DNA from: Mesorhizobium sp. M2E.F.Ca.ET.219.01.1.1
Lineage (GTDB): Bacteria; Pseudomonadota; Alphaproteobacteria; Rhizobiales; Rhizobiaceae
Assembly: GCF_004016445.2 (NCBI RefSeq)
Contig: NZ_SADT02000001.1
Location: 1,283,630-1,347,629 of the forward strand
Reading direction: 5' to 3'
Length of the DNA stretch: 64,000 bases
The notes under the pieces were generated by a model. It did no database searches. It worked only from the letters and a program-made list of their open reading frames with translations, and was not told the origin of the DNA. The translations under genes and the position numbers were made by a program. Numbering within the stretch: the first letter of the stretch is position 1; each line of letters opens with the position of its first letter. Shown here one piece after another: positions 43,352 through 50,864 of the stretch.

Positions 43352-43660
43352 ATGCCTCGACGACCAAAACGCTCGCACAATGGCGGGCCGCCGCTCGACG
43401 ACTATGAAGGACCGCCCTGGGGCAAGGGCGACGCCTACATCTTCCTCGCCTGGCGCGCCGCCCACGACAGGGCCTGGAAGGCGCCAAGCCAGGCTGTCAT
43501 GCTGATGCGGCTGGAGAGAGCCGAGCGCCTCGGGCTGACCTATGAGGAATATACGCTCGAGATCCTGGAGCGTGGGCGCCATCTCAGCGAGGACGACGCC
43601 GACCGGATCGCCGAAATCCGGCGGGCGCGTCGGCGCAGGCGGATCAGCCATTTCGAATGA
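43352..43660 (+). CDS. Conserved small hypothetical protein (HNGGPPLDD motif)
   Basis: 102 residues, 6 bp after the XRE-cupin gene. The N-terminus RRPKRSHNGGPPLDDYEGPP is a motif seen in small rhizobial proteins. The rest is helical and ends in a basic run (RRARRRRRISHFE) that could bind nucleic acid. No domain assigned. Spacing suggests cotranscription with the regulator upstream. Confidence 0.75.
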   Translation: MPRRPKRSHNGGPPLDDYEGPPWGKGDAYIFLAWRAAHDRAWKAPSQAVMLMRLERAERLGLTYEEYTLEILERGRHLSEDDADRIAEIRRARRRRRISHFE

Positions 43661-43697
43661 CCTTTTCCCGATGCCTGATCGCATGGAGAACACCAGC

Positions 43698-44237
43698 ATG
43701 AACGCACTTGAAATCCAGGCGTTGGCCGAAGATGCGGCGACGGTCGCGATGCTCGCCGATCTGTTGATCGAGACTGTAGCCGCAGGCGGCTCGGTGAGCT
43801 TCATGCATCCACTATCGCCGGAGGCGGCACGGGATTTCTGGCGCAAGTCGCTTGCCGCGGCGGCGCGCGGCGAAAGGGCGGTGCTGGGCGCATGGCGGGA
43901 TGGTGTGCTTGCAGGAACCGTCACGCTGCTGCTCGATCTTCCGCCCAACCAGCCGCACCGCGCCGAGATCGCCAAGCTGATGACCGGCCGGGGCTATCGC
44001 GGCAAGGGTATCGCGATCAGTCTGATGCAGGCCGCGGAGGAACTCGCCGTCGAGAAAGGCCGCACGTTGCTCGTGCTGGATACGGCGAGCGAGGAGGGCG
44101 CGGCGGGCCTTTATGAGAAGCTCGGCTTCACGCTGACCGGCGAGATTCCGGACTTTGCGCTGAAGCCGCATGGCGGACTTACCGGGACGCTGATCTACTG
44201 GAAACGGATAGGAGCGGGAGCCCGTGCGCTATCCTGA
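43698..44237 (+). CDS. GNAT N-acetyltransferase
   Basis: 179 residues from the ATG at 43698 with GGAGAA upstream (an alternative ATG is at 43683). The Acetyltransf_1 fold shows AGTVTLLLDLPPNQPHRAEI, KLMTGRGYRGKGIAISLMQA (acetyl-CoA loop) and DTASEEGAAGLYEKLGFTLT. It resembles acetyltransferases acting on small molecules. The 3' end overlaps the convergent LysR gene by 9 bp. Confidence 0.9.
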   Translation: MNALEIQALAEDAATVAMLADLLIETVAAGGSVSFMHPLSPEAARDFWRKSLAAAARGERAVLGAWRDGVLAGTVTLLLDLPPNQPHRAEIAKLMTGRGYRGKGIAISLMQAAEELAVEKGRTLLVLDTASEEGAAGLYEKLGFTLTGEIPDFALKPHGGLTGTLIYWKRIGAGARALS

Positions 44238-45116
44238 CCTTCCGGCGATACGCGACAGAAGCCAGCGGCGAAAATCCTGTTCGGCGCCGGACAATCGCGA
44301 CGACGACGGTCTTGTCAGGAAATGCCCCGATGGGCTCGACAGCTCGAAATCCGAAAGCCTGACGAGAGCCTTCTCCTTGAGTGCTGTATCGACCAGCGGA
44401 CGGGACCCCAGCAGCGCCCCGGCGCCGGCCTTCGCAGCTTCCATGGCGGCGACGAAACTGTCGAAGCGGTGCGAGCGCCGCGAATGCCCGGCAAGCCCGG
44501 CGGTGGCAAACCATTCCGCCCACATTTCGCGCGCGCCGGCCACCAGGAGGAGCGGCAACGACGTCCAATCGCCACCTACCAGGGCGAGCCTTGGCGCTGC
44601 GACCGGGACAAGCCGCTCGACCGTCAGCCGGTCGGCTTCGCGGCCGGGAAAGGACCCGTTGCCGAAGCGAATGTCGAGCGCCGAGCCCGGCAGGTCGTAA
44701 TCGGTCGGCCGATGGATGGTCACAAGATCGAGCCGGATCTGCGGCAGCGCCTTCGCCAGGTCGGGCAGGCTCGGGATGAGCACCAGAAGGGCAAAGGAGA
44801 TCGGAACCCGGATCGAGACCGTCTGCACAGCGCGGGGCTCGAACAGCTCGTTGGTGCTGTTGCCGATGGTCGCGAATGCCGACTGGATATGCGGGAGGTA
44901 GGCCGCGCCCTCCGGCGACAGCGCCACGCCGCGCGCCAGGCGCGCGAACAACCGCGTCTTGAGCCGCTCTTCCAGGAAGCGGATATGCTGGCTGACGGCG
45001 GCCTGGGTAAGTCCGAGCTCGGCGGCCGCGGCGGTGAAGTTCGACAGGCGAGCGGCAGCCTCGAAACTGCGTAGCCAGTCGAGCGGAGGCATCGTGTCGA
45101 ATACTTTTACAGCCAT
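44229..45116 (-). CDS. LysR-family regulator, GcvA-like, probably of tmpAB
   Basis: About 295 residues. The LysR HTH is LDWLRSFEAAARLSNFTAAA, then ELGLTQAAVSQHIRFLEERL, followed by a substrate-binding domain with the GcvA-like pattern ALDIRFGNGSFPG. It is divergent from tmpAB and 109 bp away, and a perfect inverted repeat lies between. The likely inducer would be the phosphonate or its product, but this is inference. The ATG at 45116 is chosen; a GTG at 45119 also exists. Confidence 0.9.
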   Translation of the reverse strand: MAVKVFDTMPPLDWLRSFEAAARLSNFTAAAAELGLTQAAVSQHIRFLEERLKTRLFARLARGVALSPEGAAYLPHIQSAFATIGNSTNELFEPRAVQTVSIRVPISFALLVLIPSLPDLAKALPQIRLDLVTIHRPTDYDLPGSALDIRFGNGSFPGREADRLTVERLVPVAAPRLALVGGDWTSLPLLLVAGAREMWAEWFATAGLAGHSRRSHRFDSFVAAMEAAKAGAGALLGSRPLVDTALKEKALVRLSDFELSSPSGHFLTRPSSSRLSGAEQDFRRWLLSRIAGRSG

Positions 45117-45146
45117 CACGAATTTAAGACCATTGCCCGAAAAACG

Positions 45147-45160
45147 ATAATTTGAATTAT
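45147..45160. promoter_or_regulatory. Inverted repeat between lysR and tmpA
   Basis: ATAATT-TG-AATTAT is perfect and has the T-N11-A form of a LysR box. It lies in the 109-bp divergent region, about 65 bp before tmpA, and is the best candidate site for the adjacent regulator. Confidence 0.55.
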
Positions 45161-45225
45161 GTCTCTTTGAAAGTCAGCATGCAATCCATGCCCGCAGCGG
45201 CGGGTAAAGATGGAGCTTCTGGGAC

Positions 45226-46377
45226 ATGCTGACGACAGCGACGCTGGGCGACGAGGGACGAACGATCGAGCTTGGCTGGAAAGACGGGGCGTGCAATCGC
45301 TTCCACGCCATGTGGCTGCGCGACAATGCGCTGGACGACAAGACGCGCAGCGCCGGCAACGGCCAGCGGCTGATCACCATCCTCGACATTCCGGCCGAGA
45401 CACGGATTGGCGCGGCCTCGATCAAGGGCGAGCAGCTCGAAGTCACCTTCCTCCCTGAAGGCAAGACCATCGGGTTTCCGGCGGGCTGGCTCCGCGCTCA
45501 TGCGTACGATCTTGGGGAGGTCCGGCGGCCGGGTTGGACGGGAAGCGGGACAAGGCGCTGGACGAAAGCCACGATGCAGAACTCCGTGCCGCGCGCGACC
45601 TATGCGGACGCCAGCCGCGACAGCAAGGTGCTGCGGCAATGGCTGGCCGCGGTGCGCAGTTATGGTTTCGCCGTCATGGACGGCCTACCCACGGAATCCG
45701 GCGCGCTGTGCAAGGTGGCCGACCTCTTCGGGTACATCCGGGAGACCAATTACGGGCGTTGGTTCGAGGTGCGGGCCGAGGTCAATCCGAACAATCTCGC
45801 CTACACCAATCTCGGCCTGCAGGCGCATACCGACAATCCCTACCGCGACCCGGTGCCGACGCTGCAGATCCTCGTCTGCATCGAGAACACGGTCGAAGGC
45901 GGCGAATCCGGCGTCGTCGACGGTTTCGCCGTAGCTGCCGCGTTGCAGGCCGAAAACCCGGAGGGCTTCCGGCTGCTTTCGTCCTATCCGGCGCGCTTCG
46001 AATATGCCGGCTCGTCGGGCGTCCGGCTGCAGTCCAAGCGGCCGATGATCGAGCTCGGGCCCGATGGTGAGCTGATCTGCATCCGCTTCAACAACCGCTC
46101 GCTGGCGCCGGTCGTCGATGTGCCTTTCGCCGAGATGGAGAAGTACTACGCGGCCTATCGCCGGTTCGCCGAACTGATCGAGGATACTGCCTTCGAGGTG
46201 ACCTTCAAGCTCGGGGCGGGAGAGTCCTTCATCGTCGACAACACGCGCGTCTTGCATGCGCGCAAGGCGTTTTCCGGCAGCGGCAAGCGTTGGCTGCAAG
46301 GCTGCTACGCCGACAAGGACGGCCTGCTGTCGACGCTTGCCGCGATCGAGCATGATTTCAGGGAGGCGGCGGAATGA
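45226..46377 (+). CDS. tmpA: 2-oxoglutarate dioxygenase, TmpA-like (gamma-butyrobetaine hydroxylase family)
   Basis: 383 residues. The N-terminal zinc or DUF971-like domain ([20 protein letters not shown]) precedes a TauD-type barrel with Fe(II) ligands His201 and Asp203 ([13 protein letters not shown]) and His344 ([13 protein letters not shown]). The family includes gamma-butyrobetaine and trimethyllysine hydroxylases. The coupled partner next to it is a PhnZ/TmpB-like oxygenase. That points to TmpA, which hydroxylates 2-trimethylaminoethylphosphonate at C1. Gamma-butyrobetaine hydroxylase is the alternative; no carnitine genes are close. Confidence 0.87.
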   Translation: MLTTATLGDEGRTIELGWKDGACNRFHAMWLRDNALDDKTRSAGNGQRLITILDIPAETRIGAASIKGEQLEVTFLPEGKTIGFPAGWLRAHAYDLGEVRRPGWTGSGTRRWTKATMQNSVPRATYADASRDSKVLRQWLAAVRSYGFAVMDGLPTESGALCKVADLFGYIRETNYGRWFEVRAEVNPNNLAYTNLGLQAHTDNPYRDPVPTLQILVCIENTVEGGESGVVDGFAVAAALQAENPEGFRLLSSYPARFEYAGSSGVRLQSKRPMIELGPDGELICIRFNNRSLAPVVDVPFAEMEKYYAAYRRFAELIEDTAFEVTFKLGAGESFIVDNTRVLHARKAFSGSGKRWLQGCYADKDGLLSTLAAIEHDFREAAE

Positions 46378-46964
46378 AGCCGAATGAATTGAACGCCGGC
46401 AACATCGTCGAATTCATCGCCGATATTTTCGAGCGCCGTGGTGCGGAATCCTACCTCGGCGAGCCGGTCACGATGTCCGAGCATATGCTGCAGGGCGCGT
46501 GGCTCGCCGAGCAGGACGGCGCGCCGGAGGAACTTGTGGCGGCGGCGCTGCTTCACGACATCGGCCATTACACCAGCGAGTTCGGCACCTATTCGCCCGA
46601 CGACGTCGAGGACAAGCACCATGACGAGGCGGGCGGCGAGGTGCTCGCGCCTTTCTTCCCGCCGGTCATCGTCGAATGCGTGCGGCTCCACGTCTCGGCT
46701 AAACGCTATCTGTGCGCCACCGATCCGACCTATTTCAGCAAGCTGTCGCCGGCCTCGGTGCACACGCTGTCGCTGCAGGGCGGGCCGATGAGTGCAGAGG
46801 AAGTGGCCGAGTTCCGCAGCAATCCTTTCCATGACGAAGCGGTGCGCGTGCGCATCTGGGATGAGGGCGGCAAGATCGCCGATATGAAGACGCGGGCTTT
46901 TCGCGACTACGTGCCGCTGCTCGAGCGCGTGGTGAAAAAGTTCGCGGCGGGGAAGGCGGCCTAG
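46374..46964 (+). CDS. tmpB: HD-domain mixed-valent diiron oxygenase, TmpB/PhnZ-like
   Basis: 196 residues, overlapping tmpA by ATGA. HD metal ligands are His37 (MSEHML), His61-Asp62 (ALLHDIGHY), His82/His83 and His106 ([10 protein letters not shown]). The PhnZ signature tyrosine and glutamate of the mobile loop are present as Tyr27 and Glu30 (ESYLGEPVT). In this family the enzyme cleaves the C-P bond of a 1-hydroxyphosphonate with O2. With TmpA this would give glycine betaine and phosphate. It is therefore an oxygenase rather than a phosphohydrolase. Confidence 0.87.
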   Translation: MKPNELNAGNIVEFIADIFERRGAESYLGEPVTMSEHMLQGAWLAEQDGAPEELVAAALLHDIGHYTSEFGTYSPDDVEDKHHDEAGGEVLAPFFPPVIVECVRLHVSAKRYLCATDPTYFSKLSPASVHTLSLQGGPMSAEEVAEFRSNPFHDEAVRVRIWDEGGKIADMKTRAFRDYVPLLERVVKKFAAGKAA

Positions 46965-47681
46965 CCGAAGATAACCGACAAGGATGCAGCCATGTGTTTT
47001 TGCTTCGACGGCGAAAGCGCCCTGATTGGATACCGGCCGGACGGCTGCCGCGACCGCCTGCCTGTCGCAGGTGCTCGCGTACCGGATCCAATTGCGTCCA
47101 GTCCGGGTGGACAGAATGCCGAGACCTCGCTCGGACCCGGCTATGCCGAGCATGGGCAGCGCCTTGCTGACGCGCTCGAACAGATGTATTAGCCGCGCCC
47201 GACATGCGGCCAGTTGGTTTTCAACGGCCGTGCACGGTACCGACAACGCTTTTGATGGAGGCGACGATGAGATCCTGTTCACGCATTTCGCGCCTTCGCG
47301 GCGGACGGACCGGTTGACCCGCTGCCGCGGATTTCAAACTTCCTGACGATGCGAGCGCCCGACCGCAAATCTGCGGTCGGCAGTTATCCTTCCGCGCGGT
47401 TGACGGTGCGGGACCAAACGACGGTGAGCCGAGCGCTTTCCGCGAGCGATGCCGGCTGCCCGAAAGTCTCAGATGCGCCTTTGCAACACTCAAGCAGGCC
47501 ATTGTAAACATTGAGAGAATGGCGCTTGCGCCATCTTTGCGCCGAGGCTAGAGAGTCCGCCATCCATAACCCGTCATCCCGAGAGGAGACCTGTCAATGA
47601 TCCCGCAATCCAGATCGTCACGATCCGTGCCGACGCTGGGAATGCGTGCGGCGGACAGGGTTCCAACAGGGAAGAACGGCC
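46965..47681. other. 717-bp region without a convincing gene
   Basis: A 66-codon frame at 46992-47192 (MCFCFDGESALIGYRPDGCR) has AAGGA upstream but no recognised homology. Hairpins are visible: GACCGCA/TGCGGTC (47361-47378) and ATGGCGC-TT-GCGCCAT (47519-47534). Other frames look like noise. It may hold remnants of a lost gene or the promoter of the PcfJ-domain gene. Confidence 0.4.
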
Positions 47682-48842
47682 ATGGCCAGGTCCATGATCC
47701 AGCGCAGGCAGGACGCCGAGCGCCAACGTATTGAAGCATATGATGCAAGGCTGCGGCAGGTCTTCGCCGCCACGCGTCCCGTTCCGGATTTCGAGCGGGC
47801 GCTGGACGATGCACGCTCGGGCTTTGTGGGCATGGCGATCCGCGACGGCGCGCTGTGGCGTCCGAAGCTGAAGACGCGCGACCGTGCGCGACTGCGGCTG
47901 GCCGCGGCGCGCTATCTCTACGCGCGTTATCCGGTTTCGGCCGCGCTTGAGAGCGTCTGGCTGGACAGCACGGGCCTGGACGCCAACGAGATTGCGTTTC
48001 GCAAGTCCTGGTATGTGACGGTCGCGCGTGGCGACTCGCTCTACAAGGCCGGCGCCAATGCATGGCTGTCGCGTAAGGAGGTGCATTGCTTCCTCAACGC
48101 GTCCGGCGACACTGGTTTCGCCGAGGCGTTCTGGCTGGCGATCGCCCGGTCGTACACGGATGACCAGGGGTTGGCGGCCCGGCTTGCGCGCACGAAGATC
48201 GCGCGCACGCCGCGCCGCGAACTGGCCTTCTGGCGCGAGGTGGTGCGGTTCTTCTGCGGACATCCCGCCTCAAAGGAGGAGATCGACGATCTGTGCGATT
48301 ACATCGGTGCCATGCATCAACGTGATGCGGCCTACAGCCTGAAGGGGCGCACGCTTCTCTCGCTGCGCCGGCAGATGTTGGATTGGCATCGCGACATCGC
48401 CGCGATCGAACGCATCGAGGCCATGCGCCGCCGTGCGGCCGGACGCAACCAGCGTGCCGCCGGAACGCAGGCGCAGGGCGGAGCCTGGGATGGCTCGCGC
48501 CTGGAGGACTGGGAGTGGCAGCCGACGGCCAAGGACGCGAAGGTGCGCGGCGAGCGTTTCTTCGTTCGGCAGTTGAAGACGGCCGAGGACTTGGTCGCGG
48601 AGAGCCGCGCGATGCATCACTGCGTTTCGACATACGCGGCCAAATGCATCGCTGGCAACGCCTCGATCTGGGTGCTGCGGCGCACGGCGCTGGGCAAGAT
48701 CGAGCGGCTTCTGACGATCGAGCTCGATCCGCAAAACCGCGCGATCCAAGTGCGCGGTTTTGGCAACCGTCTGGCCTTGCCGGAGGAGCGCAAGATCGTC
48801 GAGCGCTGGGCCAAGGCGAGGGGTGTGACACTCAGGGCCTGA
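47682..48842 (+). CDS. PcfJ-domain protein of unknown function
   Basis: 386 residues from the ATG at 47682 (MARSMIQRRQDAERQR) with GGGAAG upstream. The C-terminal third has the PcfJ-like pattern FFVRQLKTAEDLVAESRAMH, HCVSTYAAKC, ASIWVLRRTALGKIERLLTI and VRGFGNRLALPEERKIVERW. PcfJ was named from the Enterococcus conjugative plasmid pCF10; chromosomal relatives have no assigned role. The N-terminal half is helical and basic. No conjugation genes are nearby. A strong terminator follows, so it forms a one-gene transcript. Confidence 0.85.
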   Translation: MARSMIQRRQDAERQRIEAYDARLRQVFAATRPVPDFERALDDARSGFVGMAIRDGALWRPKLKTRDRARLRLAAARYLYARYPVSAALESVWLDSTGLDANEIAFRKSWYVTVARGDSLYKAGANAWLSRKEVHCFLNASGDTGFAEAFWLAIARSYTDDQGLAARLARTKIARTPRRELAFWREVVRFFCGHPASKEEIDDLCDYIGAMHQRDAAYSLKGRTLLSLRRQMLDWHRDIAAIERIEAMRRRAAGRNQRAAGTQAQGGAWDGSRLEDWEWQPTAKDAKVRGERFFVRQLKTAEDLVAESRAMHHCVSTYAAKCIAGNASIWVLRRTALGKIERLLTIELDPQNRAIQVRGFGNRLALPEERKIVERWAKARGVTLRA

Positions 48843-48846
48843 ATGC

Positions 48847-48879
48847 AAGACCCGCGCGGCGGAAGCCGCGCGGGTCTTT
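48847..48879. terminator. Strong intrinsic terminator
   Basis: AAGACCCGCGCGGC (48847-48860), loop GGAA, GCCGCGCGGGTCTT (48865-48878), then T: a perfect 14-bp stem with T and A tracts. It serves the PcfJ-domain gene and, on the minus strand, the convergent monooxygenase. Confidence 0.93.
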
Positions 48880-48893
48880 GTGCACAGCAGAAA

Positions 48894-50702
48894 CTATCCC
48901 TTGTGATAGACCTCCTGCAGCCCATAGATCGGAGTAGGCAACCCGACCTGCCTGGCCTTCAACTGCAGCGCAAGATACTGCGAGTAGTGCCGCGACTGGT
49001 GGAGGTTGCCGCCGTGGAACCACAGCGCTTCCTGTTGCGTCGGCTTCCACATGTTGCGCTGCTCGCCTTCCCAGGGACCCGGATCTTTGGTGGTATTGGA
49101 GCCGAGACCCCAGACCTTGCCGACCTTGTCCGCCACCTCCTGCGAGATGAGGTCGGCGGCCCAGCCGTTCATCGAGCCGTAGCCGGTGGCGTAGATCACC
49201 AGGTCGGCCGGCAATTCGGTGCCGTCAACGAATTTGACGCCGGTTTCGGTCAGTTCCTGCACAGCGGCTCCCGGTCCGCTCTTCAGTTTGATCGAGCCGT
49301 CTATGACGAGGTCGCAGGCGCCGACATCGATATAGTAGCCGGAGCCGCGACGCAGGTATTTCATGAACAGACCCGAGTTGTCGTCGCCCCAGTCGAGCAT
49401 GAAGCCGGCCTTTTCCAGGTCTTCGTAGAATTTCGCGTCGCGCTCCTTCATCTGTTCGTAAAGCGGAATCTGGAACTCGTGCAGGATGCGGTAGGGCAGC
49501 GAAGCGAAGATCATGTCGGCCTTGCGCGTCGTCATGCCATTCTCCACCGCTTGCTCCGAATAGAGCGCGCCAAGCCCGATATCCATCAGAGTGTCGGATT
49601 TGACGATGTGGGTGGACGAGCGCTGCACCATGGTCACGTCGGCTCCGCCTTCCCATAGTGCCGCGCAGATGTCGTGCGCCGAGTTGTTGGAGCCGATGAC
49701 CACCACCTTCTTGCCCCGGTATTTATCCGGGCCGGGATGGGTCGAGGAATGCTGCTGCTCGCCCTTGAAGATGTCCTGGCCTTTGTATTTCGGCCAGTTC
49801 GCCTTGCCCGACATGCCGGTCGCCAGCACCAACTGCTTGGGCTTGAGCACGATCTCCTTGCCGTCGCGTTCGACGACCACGGTCCATTCCTTCGTCTTCT
49901 CATCGTATCTGGCGGACTTCGCAGTGGTGGAGGACCAGTAGTTCAGCTCCATCACCTTGGTGTACATCTCCAGCCAGTCGCCGATCTTGTCCTTCGGCGC
50001 GAAGACCGGCCAGTTCTTCGGGAAGTCGATATAGGGCAGGTGATCGTACCAGACCGGGTCGTGCAGGCAGAGCGACTTGTAGCGCTTGCGCCAGGAGTCT
50101 CCGGGACGCTCGTTCTTCTCGATGATGATGGCGGACACGCCGAGTTGCTTCAGCCGGGCGCCGAGCGCGATACCGCCCTGGCCACCGCCGATGATGACGA
50201 CATAGGGTTGCTTAGTATGGCCGAGCTCGGCGATCTCATCGTCGCGCTCCTCGCGCCACGTCTTGCGGTCCTTGCCGTGTCCGTGCTTGGCGCCGAGCGG
50301 ACGGGTGAAGCCAGCTTTCTCCTCATGCCCTTTCAGCTCCGCCATGGTGGTGAGCAGCGTCCAGATCAGGTCGCCCTTGAAGCGCACAAGGCCAAAGCCG
50401 CGCGCGACGCTCGTCTCGAAGGTGATCCAGGCGGTGATGACGCCGCCATCCTCGCTCGCTTCCTCGCCCTTGGCCACCGCCCAGCCGGTCGGCTTGGTGT
50501 TGGCCAGCGTCGCCTGCAGCATGTCGCGAACCTGGTCCTGGCCTTCCATGGTCTTCAGGTTCCAGGTGAAGGTGACGAGGTCGCGCCAGTAGCAGTCGGC
50601 CTGGAAGCAGTTGACGGCGCTGTCGATGTCGCCGGCTTCCAGCGCCTTGCCGAATTTGTCGAGCAGCGCCTGCGCCTTGGTGGTGGGTGTTCTCTCGAGC
50701 AT
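48894..50702 (-). CDS. Flavin monooxygenase with N-terminal NTF2/SnoaL-like domain
   Basis: 602 residues. Residues 1-130 resemble a SnoaL/NTF2-like domain (QALLDKFGKALEAGDIDSAV, CYWRDLVTFTWNLKTMEG). The FAD site follows (VVIIGGGQGGIALGARL, about 168-184), then the FMO motif FKGEQQHSSTHPG, the NADPH site VVVIGSNNSAHDICAALW and LVIYATGYGSMNGW. It may oxidise a heteroatom or ketone; plant YUC and bacterial acetone-type enzymes share the layout, so the substrate is open. A sigma-54 promoter lies upstream and its presumed activator is the next gene on the same strand. Confidence 0.9.
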   Translation of the reverse strand: MLERTPTTKAQALLDKFGKALEAGDIDSAVNCFQADCYWRDLVTFTWNLKTMEGQDQVRDMLQATLANTKPTGWAVAKGEEASEDGGVITAWITFETSVARGFGLVRFKGDLIWTLLTTMAELKGHEEKAGFTRPLGAKHGHGKDRKTWREERDDEIAELGHTKQPYVVIIGGGQGGIALGARLKQLGVSAIIIEKNERPGDSWRKRYKSLCLHDPVWYDHLPYIDFPKNWPVFAPKDKIGDWLEMYTKVMELNYWSSTTAKSARYDEKTKEWTVVVERDGKEIVLKPKQLVLATGMSGKANWPKYKGQDIFKGEQQHSSTHPGPDKYRGKKVVVIGSNNSAHDICAALWEGGADVTMVQRSSTHIVKSDTLMDIGLGALYSEQAVENGMTTRKADMIFASLPYRILHEFQIPLYEQMKERDAKFYEDLEKAGFMLDWGDDNSGLFMKYLRRGSGYYIDVGACDLVIDGSIKLKSGPGAAVQELTETGVKFVDGTELPADLVIYATGYGSMNGWAADLISQEVADKVGKVWGLGSNTTKDPGPWEGEQRNMWKPTQQEALWFHGGNLHQSRHYSQYLALQLKARQVGLPTPIYGLQEVYHKG

Positions 50703-50737
50703 TTGTTCTCCTCCACTTGCTAGAGTGCGGCATGAGC

Positions 50738-50753
50738 AGCAAGCGGCGTGCCA
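50738..50753 (-). promoter_or_regulatory. Sigma-54 promoter of the monooxygenase
   Basis: On the minus strand TGGCACGCCGCTTGCT matches the -24/-12 consensus (TGGCAC-N5-TTGCW), including GG and GC elements. It lies 35 to 50 bp upstream of the monooxygenase start and downstream of the regulator gene, as expected for an RpoN-dependent target. Confidence 0.85.
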
Positions 50754-50839
50754 ACCGCAGCGCTCATCATGGATGCAATGGAATCAAGCTGTTAGGGCGC
50801 TCTTCCGTCGCCTTTGCTGTTGCGCTCCTGTTGCAGGCG

Positions 50840-50855
50840 CTATGGCGCGCCACAG
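50840..50855. promoter_or_regulatory. Candidate enhancer (upstream activating) site
   Basis: CTATGGCGCGCCACAG is an inverted repeat with one mismatch, about 100 bp upstream of the -24 box. This is a typical enhancer distance for the sigma-54 activator encoded directly before it. Confidence 0.5.
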
Positions 50856-50864
50856 TCTGCAGTA

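Noticed and set aside
40791..46964. Phage defence island (HerA-like ATPase, XRE regulator, GNAT, HD protein)
   Set aside because: No nuclease or effector partner. The HD protein is a TmpB-like oxygenase in a metabolic pair, and the XRE protein carries a cupin typical of metabolic control.
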